Source: Luteibacter pinisoli
GTDB taxonomy: Bacteria > Pseudomonadota > Gammaproteobacteria > Xanthomonadales > Rhodanobacteraceae
DNA length: 64,000 bases
Reading direction: 5' to 3'
NCBI RefSeq assembly: GCF_006385595.1
Contig: NZ_CP041046.1
Location: 1,860,001 to 1,924,000, forward strand
The translations under genes and the position numbers were made by a program. The notes beneath the pieces are model-generated. The model saw only the letters and a list, made by a program, of their open reading frames with translations. It was not told the DNA's origin and did no database searches. Shown piece by piece: positions 54,031 through 62,482 of this stretch; within the stretch, counting starts at the first letter, position 1; each line of letters starts with the position of its first letter.

Positions 54031-54145
54031 GCTGCCGTTGTGACCTTATTTCCGTCGCCGTGATAACCATTTCCGGCAACGTTATGAATTGTGGGAGGGG
54101 CGGGGAGTTTAGATGCAAGGCAGGTGCCAAGGCCCATGACCTTGC

Positions 54146-54643
54146 TCAGCCGTTACCCTGCTTTCGTTCAGCGAATTCGAGGACGTTGTCCTCGGCGGCA
54201 TCCGCTTCGGGCACCGTGATGTGGTCTTCGTCGTCCACCTCGAGCACGGCTCGCCGGCTTTCCTGGACGAGCACAGCGTCCTCCACCGTCGTGCCGAGCG
54301 ACTCGGCGGCTTCGGGCAGGGGCACCGGGCGCGCCTTGCGCCGGCGCTGTCGCGATAACCTGCGAAGGCGGCCGTCGTAAAGCGACCAGGCCAGGAACAC
54401 CAGGAGGCTGACAGGCGCCAGCCACATGATGTCGGCCAGCTCGCGCGCACTACCCAACACTGTCTCGGGCAGGAAGCGTTCCCAGGCAGGCGGCAGGTCG
54501 AGCCGGTCCGCCAGCACGTGCAGCAGCGGCAGCCACAGGAAACCCCACAGCAGCCAGGCCACCACGGTGAGCACGGCATACAGGATGCGCCGCGGCATGG
54601 ATTGCTTGTCGGGACGGTCGATAAGAACGGTATCGGCTTTCAT
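54146..54643 (-). CDS. pgaD: PgaD, copy 2
   Basis: PgaD-like protein of 165 aa with two hydrophobic segments (about 20-42 and 70-90) and start M-K-A-D-T-V-L-I-D-R-P, clearly homologous to copy 1. Its C-terminal tail is longer and acidic (E-V-D-D-E-D-H-I-T-V-P-E-A-D-A-A-E-D). ATGA overlap with pgaC copy 2. Confidence 0.88.
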   Translation of the reverse strand: MKADTVLIDRPDKQSMPRRILYAVLTVVAWLLWGFLWLPLLHVLADRLDLPPAWERFLPETVLGSARELADIMWLAPVSLLVFLAWSLYDGRLRRLSRQRRRKARPVPLPEAAESLGTTVEDAVLVQESRRAVLEVDDEDHITVPEADAAEDNVLEFAERKQGNG

Positions 54644-55896
54644 TGCACTCCCCGGTCCGGGCTGGTCCACGTTGCCCGGCTTCCCTGGCGGCGGAACACC
54701 GCGCGGGGCAGGGCGACGATGGAGGTCACGGTGTTGAGCATCCAGTACGCCAGCGGGTACCAGATCATCCAGTAGTAGTGGCGGCCGATCTTCGCTTCGT
54801 AGCGTCGATCCACCAGCAGGCTGAGCATGAACTGCGCGAGACAGGTGACGCCGAGCACCACGCCGTGCCATTGCGGCACGAGCGATGCGACGTGGAACGG
54901 CGGCGGCACGACCGTCACCTTACCCAACGCCCACAGCACGACGATGACGCCCATGACGTAGGACCACGCCACGCTCAGCAGGTATTCGATGGCCAGCGGC
55001 CACATGCGGCGCTGTCGCCAGTGCAGCAGCGCGCCGAAGTAACGCAACACCACTTCGGAGCCACCCTGGGCCCAGCGCAGGCGCTGCTTCCACAGGCCGC
55101 GCAGGGTTTCGGGCATCAGGATCCAGCACAGCGCGTTGGGTTCGTACTGCACTTCCCAGTGACGCATCTGCAGGCGCCAGCTCACGTCGATGTCTTCGGT
55201 GACCATGTCGGTGTTCCAGTAGCCCACGTCGTGCAGGGCGCTCTTCCGGAAGGCGGCAATGACGCCCGATACCGTGAAAATGCGGCCGTAGACACTTTGC
55301 GCGCGCTTGATCAGGCCAATGATCGACGAGAACTCGCCCACCTGCAGCTTGCCCAGCAGCGTGGACCGGTTGCGGATGCGCGGGTTACCGGTGACCGCGC
55401 CCACGCGCACGTTGCGCGCCAGGCGCGCCACCATCCAGTGCGTGGCGTAATCATCGAGTAGCGCATCGCCATCGACACACACGAGGTACTCGCCGTGGGC
55501 GGCGAGCGCGGCGGCGCGCAACGCCATGGCCTTGCCATGATTGGACGCCATGTGCATCACGCGCAGGCGCGGCTCCTCCCGCATGAGGGCATCGAGCACC
55601 TCACCGGTGTTGTCGCTGGAGCCGTCGTTCACGGCGATGATTTCGAAGTCCGGCCAACGCTGCGCGGCGAGGTGCGCAATGGTCTCGCGCACGTTCTCGC
55701 CCTCGTTGAAGCACGGGACAACCAGGCTGACCAACGGATAGTCATTAAGCGGCGGCGGCGATTCGCGATCGCCCATGCGCCGCTCCACGCGCAGGTAATA
55801 GATCAGCCCGCCGCTCATCCAGAGCAGCGACATCACCCACGGATAGTAAAACGCGTACTGGAGCAGCGAATGCATCACCGATGCATCCGACGTCAT
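54640..55896 (-). CDS. pgaC: PNAG synthase PgaC, copy 2
   Basis: GT2 synthase of 418 aa, very similar throughout to copy 1 (by eye about three quarters identical, with long identical runs in the catalytic core). All motifs are intact: N-D-G-S, C-V-D-G-D, T-E-D-I-D and Q-R-L-R-W. The N- and C-terminal parts differ most. First gene of a pgaCD-pgaABCD array; its promoter should lie in the 172 bases before MarC. Confidence 0.95.
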   Translation of the reverse strand: MTSDASVMHSLLQYAFYYPWVMSLLWMSGGLIYYLRVERRMGDRESPPPLNDYPLVSLVVPCFNEGENVRETIAHLAAQRWPDFEIIAVNDGSSDNTGEVLDALMREEPRLRVMHMASNHGKAMALRAAALAAHGEYLVCVDGDALLDDYATHWMVARLARNVRVGAVTGNPRIRNRSTLLGKLQVGEFSSIIGLIKRAQSVYGRIFTVSGVIAAFRKSALHDVGYWNTDMVTEDIDVSWRLQMRHWEVQYEPNALCWILMPETLRGLWKQRLRWAQGGSEVVLRYFGALLHWRQRRMWPLAIEYLLSVAWSYVMGVIVVLWALGKVTVVPPPFHVASLVPQWHGVVLGVTCLAQFMLSLLVDRRYEAKIGRHYYWMIWYPLAYWMLNTVTSIVALPRAVFRRQGSRATWTSPDRGVQ

Positions 55897-56068
55897 CCTT
55901 GACTCTCCATGCCGAGCCTGCCGTTCGTCATGGCAAAAAGCCTTTGCGGTGCGGAATCAGTGCAGACCGCTCACCATAGGGCTCGCGATTTGCGCGTATC
56001 CGGCACTTTCAGGGCTTTTCTGCCGAAATTCTGTGCACGAGTCGCCGATTTTGTTCAGCTTCGGGCGA

Positions 56069-56707
56069 TCATCCCAGGCTGGGGAAGGCGTTGCGCAGGC
56101 CCGAGACGATCATCTGCACGGCGATCGCGGCGAGGATCATGCCCATCAGGCGGCGTGCGATGCCAACGGCCTTGGCCGACAGGTAGCGCGCGACGAACGG
56201 CGCGCCGAGCAGGGAGATCGCGAGGATGACGAGAAAGGCGCCGAGGCCGATGGCGAGGGACATCTCGGTGCTGTTGTTGCGTGCGGTCTGGCCGAGCACG
56301 ATCAGCGTGGCGATGGCGCCGGGGCCGAGCAGCAGCGGGATGGCCAGCGGATAAATCGCCACGTCCTCGGCAGCCGCGAGGGCTTCGGCTTCGGAGAGCG
56401 TCGGGTTGTGCTGGCTGCTGGGCGTGCCATGCAGCATCGACAGGGCGATGAGCAGCACCATGATGCCGCCGGCGATGCGGAAGTCGTTCACCGTGACGCC
56501 GAAGACCGCGAGGATCGCGGAACCGCCCGCCGCGGAGACAATGCAGCCGATGGTGACGGCGATGAGCACGACCCACGCCACGTGGCGGCGGTCGCGGTCG
56601 CTGATGCCGTCGGTAAGCGAGAGGAACATGGGCACATTCGCGATCGGGTTCATGATCGCGAACATCGCCGTGAACACCTTGATGGCGAAGGGCAGGTCGA
56701 AGGACAC
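56069..56707 (-). CDS. MarC-family membrane protein
   Basis: Integral membrane protein of 212 aa with six hydrophobic segments and the family start A-I-M-N-P-I-A-N-V-P-M-F. MarC proteins were once linked to multiple antibiotic resistance, but that was not upheld; their substrate is unknown. It is in the same direction as the pga genes and ends 172 bases upstream of them. Confidence 0.9.
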   Translation of the reverse strand: MSFDLPFAIKVFTAMFAIMNPIANVPMFLSLTDGISDRDRRHVAWVVLIAVTIGCIVSAAGGSAILAVFGVTVNDFRIAGGIMVLLIALSMLHGTPSSQHNPTLSEAEALAAAEDVAIYPLAIPLLLGPGAIATLIVLGQTARNNSTEMSLAIGLGAFLVILAISLLGAPFVARYLSAKAVGIARRLMGMILAAIAVQMIVSGLRNAFPSLG

Positions 56708-56760
56708 GGGGTCAAGCCTCGGTCGGGCAGGCCATCAGGGCCGGGGTCGAGCGTAGCCCA

Positions 56761-56800
56761 AAAGAAAAACCCCCGAAAGCGCCAGCTAACAGGGGTTCTT
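56761..56800 (-). terminator. Terminator of tRNA-Ala
   Basis: On the minus strand AACCCC and GGGGTT flank an 18-base loop with an inner AGC / GCT stem, followed by TTTTTCTTTT. It lies just past the tRNA 3' end. Confidence 0.75.
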
Positions 56801-56813
56801 TGAGGTATTTAAT

Positions 56814-56889
<76 letters not shown>

Positions 56890-56943
56890 CACGAGGGATA
56901 AATCTTAGCAGGGGCATTCGGGACCGCCAAGCCCCCGGCCGGA

Positions 56944-58065
56944 TTACCCCGGCAGCAGGGCCGAGAGGCGGTCGAAGAGGACTTCGCGGCGCCAGCCTTC
57001 GAGGGCTTCGGGCCATTCGCCGCCACCCATCACGTATTCCTCCATGCTCCGGCGCGAGCAGAGCAGGCCGGGCGGGAGGTCGAGGTGGGTGGCCAGGGTG
57101 TCGATGGCGCTGCGCATTTCGTTGATCACGCGCTTGGCTTCGCCGGCGGGGTGGCCAAGCACCGAGGCCGTGGCTTCCACCTCGGACGCTTCGACCGGGC
57201 GGCGGACCACCTCGAACAGCTCCTCGCGCTGGGCGGCGCGCAGGGCGCGCGTGCCGCGGGCGAGGGCTTCGAGTGCGGCGAGATCCTTGGGAAGGCTGCC
57301 GGCCAGGTCGAGCGCGTGGGCATCTTCCAGCAACCACGAACGCGGCTTGTCCAGCGTGCGGGCCGTGGTTTCGCGCCAGCGCAGGATGCGGCGGAGCAGG
57401 GCCTGGCGCTCGCGCGGCCAGTCTGCCGCGGGCTTGAAGCCACGCTGCGGCTGCGGGTCGCCCTCACGCTGGCTGGCACGGCGCTTCATGCGTGCGCAGT
57501 CCTCGGCATGCCATGCCTCGCGCCCGCGTTCGGCGAGGCGCTCGGTAAGGATGGCGTGGACCGGGTGAAGGTGCACCACGTCCAGCGTGGCGTAGAGCTT
57601 CTGCGATTCGGTGAGCGGACGCTGCAGCCAGTCGCTGCGCGTTTCGCCCTTGTCCAGTTCGGCACCAACGAGGTCGGCCACCAGGGCGCGGTAACTGATG
57701 CCGAGGCCCATGCCGACGAACGCCGCCGCGATCTGCGTATCAAACAACGTGTGCGGGCCGTCAGGCAGGAACGGCGCCATCGCTTCGAGGTCTTCGCCGG
57801 CGCTGTGCATCACGGTGACGACGGGCTGCGCCGCGAACACCGGCTGTAACGTATCGCCCAGCGTATCGCCCAGCGGATCGATCAGCGCGTAACGGCCTTC
57901 ATGTGCCAGCTGCAGGAGCGCGAGCTGCGGATAGAAGGTGTTGCGGCGCATGAACTCGGTGTCGAGGCCGACCACCGCCGTTGGGCCGATCGGCGCCAGC
58001 CAGGCGGCCAGGTCGTCCCGATGGTCGATCCACGGGGCGGCGGGCGCGAGTTCGCTCGATGACAT
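56944..58065 (-). CDS. rnd: Ribonuclease D
   Basis: DEDD-family 3'-5' exoribonuclease (373 aa) trimming tRNA and small RNA. The exonuclease motifs are L-D-T-E-F near residue 35, H-S-A-G-E-D-L and Y-A-T-L-D-V, followed by an HRDC domain (R-W-R-E-T-T-A-R, D-K-P-R-S-W-L-L-E-D). The start M-S-S-S-E-L is preferred to the longer frame. Encoded upstream of the tRNA-Ala gene in the same direction. Confidence 0.94.
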   Translation of the reverse strand: MSSSELAPAAPWIDHRDDLAAWLAPIGPTAVVGLDTEFMRRNTFYPQLALLQLAHEGRYALIDPLGDTLGDTLQPVFAAQPVVTVMHSAGEDLEAMAPFLPDGPHTLFDTQIAAAFVGMGLGISYRALVADLVGAELDKGETRSDWLQRPLTESQKLYATLDVVHLHPVHAILTERLAERGREAWHAEDCARMKRRASQREGDPQPQRGFKPAADWPRERQALLRRILRWRETTARTLDKPRSWLLEDAHALDLAGSLPKDLAALEALARGTRALRAAQREELFEVVRRPVEASEVEATASVLGHPAGEAKRVINEMRSAIDTLATHLDLPPGLLCSRRSMEEYVMGGGEWPEALEGWRREVLFDRLSALLPG

Positions 58066-58171
58066 GGAGCATCCTTGTAGATAAACGGGGCCGCGCGCGC
58101 GTGTTGCCCTGCAGCGCACGATTCCCTAAGGTGGCACCGCACGATAGCAGGCTCACGCGGAACCGCCCACC

Positions 58172-60127
58172 ATGCCCAACACCGAGACCGTCCGCCGACA
58201 GCGCGCCATTGGCGGCGCGATGGGTGTGGCCGTGCTGGGTTTCGCGTTGTTCTATCACTTCTTTCCGCAGTTGCTGCACGTCGAGCCGGGCCAGACGGCG
58301 ACACGCACGCCGACCCGCAGCCAGCCCACCACCATGGGTTTCGACCAGCGCCCCACGGGGGCCGCTCAGGCCGTGGCGTCCGAAGTCGACGCTGGGCCGC
58401 CACTGGTGCTTGCACCGGCCGCGGTGATCGCCGCGCGCCGCCGCGAGAAAAACACCGAGGTGCAGCTGCCGCCGCAGGCCACGCCGGACTCGCCGGAATT
58501 CACCGCCTTGCTCGATCGCGGCGACAAGGCGCTGGCCGCGGATCGCCTGGTCGGCGGCAAGGACAGTGCCGCTGCGCTGTACGCCGCGGCGTTGAAGGAA
58601 AAAGCGGATAGCCAGCGCGCCCTGTCAGGCATGGATGAAATCCGGGCGCGCCTCGTGGCCGAGATCGAGCAGGACATCGCCCTCGGTGACGCCGATGCCG
58701 CGCGCGATTCGCTCAGCGCGCTGAAGGCGTTGCCGAACAGTGCGAAGGACGTACAGCCGTTGCAGCAGCAACTCGCCGTGCTGGACAAGGTACGCCCGCT
58801 CCTCACCACCGCCGCCACCCAGCTCCAGGCGGGCAGGGCCAGCCAGCCGCGCGGCGACAGCGCGCTGGATACCTATCGCCAGGTGCTCCAGCTGGATCCG
58901 CAGAATGCCGTCGCCATCCAGGGCGTCGGCCAGGTGCAGCACGTGGTGCTCGACCAGGCACTGGCCGCCGTCGCGCAGAGCGATTTCGCGGCCGCCGACA
59001 CGGCACTGGCCGAGGCCGCGGCCATCGAGCCAGGCTCGCAGGCCCTGCAGGACACGCGGGGACGCATTGAAGGCATGCGCCGGCAGAGTGGCGCGGCCAT
59101 GCTCGCGCAGGCGCGCTCGGCACTGGATGGCGGCAACGTTGAACTGGCCCAGCAGCTCGCCGCGAAGGCACAGCAGACCAGCCCGGACCTGGCCGGCATC
59201 GACGACTTCAACGAGCGCGTGACCAACGCCAAGCTCTACGCCAGCTACAAGCCCGGCCAGCTGTTCTCCGATCGCTTCGTGGATTCCACGGGGCAGGCGC
59301 CGCCGATGGTCGTGGTGCCTACCGGCAAGTTCATGATGGGTTCGCCCGATGGCGAAACCGGACACGATACGGATGAAGCGCCGGCGCATGAGGTTGAAAT
59401 GGCCAAGGGCTACGCGATGGCGCGCAGTGCGATCACCATCGGCCAGTTCCGTGATTTCGTCCGGGCCACCGGTTACGTGCCGCAGTCCCAGACGCTCGGC
59501 GGTGGCAGCGTCTACGACGAGCAGAGCGGCGGCCTGCGTGATGATCCGTCGGCCACGTGGCAGGACGACTACGCCGGCAAGCCCGGGCAGGATCGCCTCC
59601 CGGTCATCAATATTTCCTGGAACGACGCGAAGGCCTACGCGGACTGGCTCTCGCAGCGCACGGGGAAGGTCTACCGGTTGCCCAGCGAGGCCGAGTTCGA
59701 ATACGCCCTGCGCGGCGGCACCACCACCCGGTTCTGGTGGGGCGACGGCGTGCCCTCGTCGCACGTCGAAAACCTTACCGGTGGCAACGACCGCTCAGGC
59801 TCCGGCCGCCGCTGGAGCAACGCCTTCAACGCCTACAAGGACGGTTACTGGGGCCCCGCGCCGGTCATGAGCTTCAGCCCGAATCCGTACGGGCTCTACG
59901 ACATGGGCGGCAATGTGTCGGAATGGGTCGCGGACTGCTGGCACGACAATTACATCCGCGCGCCGCGTACCGCGGAGGCGTGGGTCAACCCGGGATGCAG
60001 CCGGCGCGTGGTCCGCGGCGGCTCCTGGGGCAGCGCGCCTGACATGGTCCGCTCGGCGTATCGCCAGGGTGCCTCGGCCGACGTGCGCAGCGCTCGCGTG
60101 GGCTTCCGCGTCGCCCGCGAGCTGTAA
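58172..60127 (+). CDS. Membrane-anchored SUMF1/FGE-domain protein
   Basis: Protein of 651 aa. An N-terminal membrane helix (about residues 14-30) is followed by a helical repeat region (110-360, TPR-like, rich in Ala/Gln) and a C-terminal formylglycine-generating-type domain (375-651) with V-P-T-G-K-F-M-M-G-S-P, E-A-E-F-E-Y-A-L-R-G-G and V-R-G-G-S-W-G. The domain is shared by PvdO and EgtB-type enzymes, but no His iron site like that in EgtB is apparent. Substrate unknown. Divergent from rnd. Confidence 0.82.
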   Translation: MPNTETVRRQRAIGGAMGVAVLGFALFYHFFPQLLHVEPGQTATRTPTRSQPTTMGFDQRPTGAAQAVASEVDAGPPLVLAPAAVIAARRREKNTEVQLPPQATPDSPEFTALLDRGDKALAADRLVGGKDSAAALYAAALKEKADSQRALSGMDEIRARLVAEIEQDIALGDADAARDSLSALKALPNSAKDVQPLQQQLAVLDKVRPLLTTAATQLQAGRASQPRGDSALDTYRQVLQLDPQNAVAIQGVGQVQHVVLDQALAAVAQSDFAAADTALAEAAAIEPGSQALQDTRGRIEGMRRQSGAAMLAQARSALDGGNVELAQQLAAKAQQTSPDLAGIDDFNERVTNAKLYASYKPGQLFSDRFVDSTGQAPPMVVVPTGKFMMGSPDGETGHDTDEAPAHEVEMAKGYAMARSAITIGQFRDFVRATGYVPQSQTLGGGSVYDEQSGGLRDDPSATWQDDYAGKPGQDRLPVINISWNDAKAYADWLSQRTGKVYRLPSEAEFEYALRGGTTTRFWWGDGVPSSHVENLTGGNDRSGSGRRWSNAFNAYKDGYWGPAPVMSFSPNPYGLYDMGGNVSEWVADCWHDNYIRAPRTAEAWVNPGCSRRVVRGGSWGSAPDMVRSAYRQGASADVRSARVGFRVAREL

Positions 60128-60197
60128 GGGCGGCCGTACACGCGAAAAGGGCCGGGCCCCGCTCAGGTGCTGCCGAATCGACAGGCACGATCGCTTG

Positions 60198-60214
60198 ACG
60201 AAAACGATTCTCAT
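60198..60214. promoter_or_regulatory. Fur-box-like sequence
   Basis: On the minus strand ATGAGAATCGTTTTCGT resembles the Fur core (ATGATAATCATTATC) at about 12 of 15 positions. It lies in the spacer of a candidate promoter (TTGACG at 60195-60200, GATGCT at 60218-60223, 17-base spacing) about 40 bases upstream of the next gene. Confidence 0.4.
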
Positions 60215-60259
60215 GGAGATGCTTGTCACGTTCCCTAGGCGCGATAAAGGCGAGCCACC

Positions 60260-60604
60260 GTGGCCACATCGATCATCGTAGGCTACCGTCCGTTCCCAGG
60301 TCGCACCGACCTGGTGATCGCCATCCTCCTGGAAGTCTACGAGGCCATGCAGCGGGCCGGCCTGATCACCGCGCGACGACCGTGGATCATGCGCAGCGAA
60401 GGCGGCAACGTGGTCGCCGCCTTTGAGATGACCAATGAGTATTCCTACGCCGCTTCCGAGAAAGTCCGCGAAGTGGCCGCGCTCCGCGCCCGCCTCATGG
60501 GCGTCGCCGAGCGCATGCCGCTGAGCGCCCTGCATGAGGCCTCGCAGCCGTACGCCGAGTTCGAGACGACCACCGAGTATCCGGCCCCGGCGATTGCCCG
60601 CTAA
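60260..60604 (+). CDS. Hypothetical protein
   Basis: Small soluble protein of 114 aa, starting V-A-T-S-I-I-V-G-Y-R-P-F-P-G-R with a GTG codon and AAAGGCGAG upstream. No family recognised; acidic C-terminal half ending T-E-Y-P-A-P-A-I-A-R. It could be iron-regulated if the Fur-like box is real. The stop overlaps the small convergent gene. Confidence 0.6.
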   Translation: MATSIIVGYRPFPGRTDLVIAILLEVYEAMQRAGLITARRPWIMRSEGGNVVAAFEMTNEYSYAASEKVREVAALRARLMGVAERMPLSALHEASQPYAEFETTTEYPAPAIAR

Positions 60605-60789
60605 AACGGCGCCTGGGTCTCGCGGAGTACCCTTAGGGAAATCGCACCCTCGAGGCGAAGCGTCTCCGTGTCTGGGGCATAAAAGTCTGCGCTGCCATGC
60701 GGAACCAGGAGTTCGCCCGCGAACATAGCGATATCCGCGTCGAACCAGACGGTGGCGGGAAGCCCATCAATCATCATGAAATTAGCCAT
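60601..60789 (-). CDS. Small hypothetical protein
   Basis: 62-residue ORF with M-A-N-F-M-M-I-D-G-L-P-A-T-V-W-F, beta-rich in appearance. Convergent with the preceding gene with a 4-base overlap. No family recognised and no strong ribosome site; it may be a real gene or chance. Confidence 0.45.
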   Translation of the reverse strand: MANFMMIDGLPATVWFDADIAMFAGELLVPHGSADFYAPDTETLRLEGAISLRVLRETQAPF

Positions 60790-60905
60790 CCGGCCATGTT
60801 ACGGGCCGACGTGGCTGTTCACGTTTCCGGTTAGCCGCGAAATCTTGTCAGCCTAATGCCCAAGCCTTGTAGGGCGATCGTCTTGGGCCCGCTGCCATCG
60901 ATGGT

Positions 60906-62222
60906 CTAAAGCTGCCCGTAGACGCTCTCCAGCTCGCTCACAGCGGCATTCACCCGGTCGATGCCGGTGGACTGGAGCTTCGCGCTTTCGCCGATGGCCG
61001 TGGTGACGTCGGTCACCTGGCTCACCGCGCCGAGGATTTCTTCCATGACCAGGCCTGCGGTGCCGACGAGTTCGGCGCCTTCGTCCACGCGGTCGCGGGC
61101 GTCGCCGATCAGGGCGTGGATCTGTTTCGAGGCGGTGCCGCTGCGCATCGCCAGCTGGCGTACCTCGTCGGCGACGACAGCGAAGCCCTTGCCGCTCTCG
61201 CCCGCATGCGCGGCTTCGATGGCGGCGTTGAGCGAGAGCAGGTTGGTCTGGAAGGCGATGGTGTCGATCAGTTCGAGGATGTCTTCGACCGAGCGCGTGC
61301 TTTCCTGGATGGCCCCCATGGTGCGGACCACGTCGGCGACGACACCGCCGCCCCGTTGCGCGGCGACGCGCGCGCCGTCGGCAAGCTCTTCGGCGCGACC
61401 CGCCTTGAGGGCGTTATCGAGCACCGCGCCAGACAGCGAGACCACCTCGCGCTGTAGGGTCTGCGCCGCCACGGTCTGCGCGGTGATGTCGGTGGCGTAC
61501 TTGATGACGCGCACCGGGTTGCCCTGGGCATCGAGGATGGGGTTGTACGTCGCCTGGATCCAGACGATGCGGCCACCCTTGCCGAAGCGCCGATAGAGCC
61601 CGCTGTCGTGGCGGCCTTCGCGCAGCCCCGCCCAGAACTGCGCGTAGCTGTCGGACGCAGCCTCGATCGGGTCGACGAACATCCGGTGGTGGCGGCCAGC
61701 GATCTCGTCCAGCGTGTAGCCCATGGCCGCGAGGAAGTTGTCGTTCGCCTCGAGGATCGTCCCGTCGAGGGCGAACGCGATGGTGGCCTGGGCGCGGTCG
61801 ATCGCACGCAGGCGGCCGTCCATGTCAGCCTCGGCGATGCGCCGTTCGGTGACGTCCGTGGCGTACTTCACCACGCCCGACACCCGGCCGAACGCGTCGA
61901 AGATCGGGTTGTACGAGGACTGCAGCCACACATCGCCGCCGTTCCTGTGCAGGCGACGGTAGAGCCCCGAGTCCGCCTTGCCGTCGCGCAGGCCATCCCA
62001 GAAGGCCGTGTAGGCCGGGGAACCGGCTTCGACCGGATCGACGAACTGGCGGTGATGCCGCCCGACGATGTCCTGCAGCCGGTAACCCATGGTCTGGAGG
62101 AACAGGGCATTGGCGTGGACCACCGTGCCGTCCGGGGCGAACTCGATGATGGCCTGCACCTTGTCCAGCGCCGCGAGCTTTCCGCGCATCGCCTGCTGCT
62201 GTCGCATCCACCGACCAATCAT
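60906..62222 (-). CDS. Soluble chemoreceptor with two PAS domains (BdlA-like)
   Basis: Methyl-accepting chemotaxis protein of 438 aa with no membrane helix. Two PAS domains cover about residues 18-130 and 140-250, each with Y-R-R and a D-I/V-T end. The signalling domain contains the conserved tip F-Q-T-N-L-L-S-L-N-A-A-I-E-A-A-H-A-G and F-A-V-V-A-D-E-V-R. This layout matches BdlA, which triggers biofilm dispersal in Pseudomonas, or other cytosolic Aer-type sensors. A sigma-28-like promoter precedes it. No haem or flavin site can be confirmed by eye. Confidence 0.88.
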   Translation of the reverse strand: MIGRWMRQQQAMRGKLAALDKVQAIIEFAPDGTVVHANALFLQTMGYRLQDIVGRHHRQFVDPVEAGSPAYTAFWDGLRDGKADSGLYRRLHRNGGDVWLQSSYNPIFDAFGRVSGVVKYATDVTERRIAEADMDGRLRAIDRAQATIAFALDGTILEANDNFLAAMGYTLDEIAGRHHRMFVDPIEAASDSYAQFWAGLREGRHDSGLYRRFGKGGRIVWIQATYNPILDAQGNPVRVIKYATDITAQTVAAQTLQREVVSLSGAVLDNALKAGRAEELADGARVAAQRGGGVVADVVRTMGAIQESTRSVEDILELIDTIAFQTNLLSLNAAIEAAHAGESGKGFAVVADEVRQLAMRSGTASKQIHALIGDARDRVDEGAELVGTAGLVMEEILGAVSQVTDVTTAIGESAKLQSTGIDRVNAAVSELESVYGQL

Positions 62223-62240
62223 CGTTCCACCCCGCCAAGA

Positions 62241-62258
62241 ATGTGATGTACATCACAT
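62241..62258. promoter_or_regulatory. CRP/Clp-type palindrome
   Basis: ATGTGATGTACATCACAT is a perfect 18-bp palindrome and contains TGTGA-N6-TCACA, the consensus for CRP and its xanthomonad homologue Clp. It overlaps the predicted transcription start of the chemoreceptor gene, so a bound regulator would be expected to block transcription. Confidence 0.65.
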
Positions 62259-62283
62259 ATCGGCGATGCCCATGCACACTTTA
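62257..62283 (-). promoter_or_regulatory. Sigma-28 (FliA) promoter of chemoreceptor gene
   Basis: On the minus strand TAAAGTGT, then GCCGATAT, with 15 bases between TAAA and GCCGATAT; the FliA consensus is TAAA-N15-GCCGATAA. The spacing is exact and only one base of the -10 box differs. The start codon lies about 35 bases downstream. Confidence 0.75.
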
Positions 62284-62334
62284 GGCAAAAATAACGAATC
62301 CGGTGAATATCGTAACTATTCGGGCGGAAAGCAT

Positions 62335-62361
62335 AAAAAAGGCCTCCGCGATGGGAGGCCT
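62335..62361 (-). terminator. Terminator of tRNA-Leu
   Basis: On the minus strand GGCCTCC / GGAGGCC with a 6-base loop, then TTTTTT, directly after the tRNA 3' end. Confidence 0.85.
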
Positions 62362-62371
62362 CTAAAAACCT

Positions 62372-62458
62372 TGGTGCCGAAAGTGGGACTCGAACCCACA
62401 CTGTATCTCTACAAACGGATTTTGAGTCCGCCGCGTCTACCGGTTCCGCCATTTCGGC
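62372..62458 (-). tRNA. tRNA-Leu (anticodon CAA)
   Basis: An 87-base tRNA with long variable arm. Acceptor GCCGAAA / TTTCGGC, anticodon loop CTCAAAA giving CAA for codon UUG, T-arm GTGGG-TTCGAGT-CCCAC and encoded CCA. It lies just downstream of the cysteine dioxygenase gene in the same direction. Confidence 0.94.
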
Positions 62459-62482
62459 ATGGGGCTGGCGATTATGCGGGAA

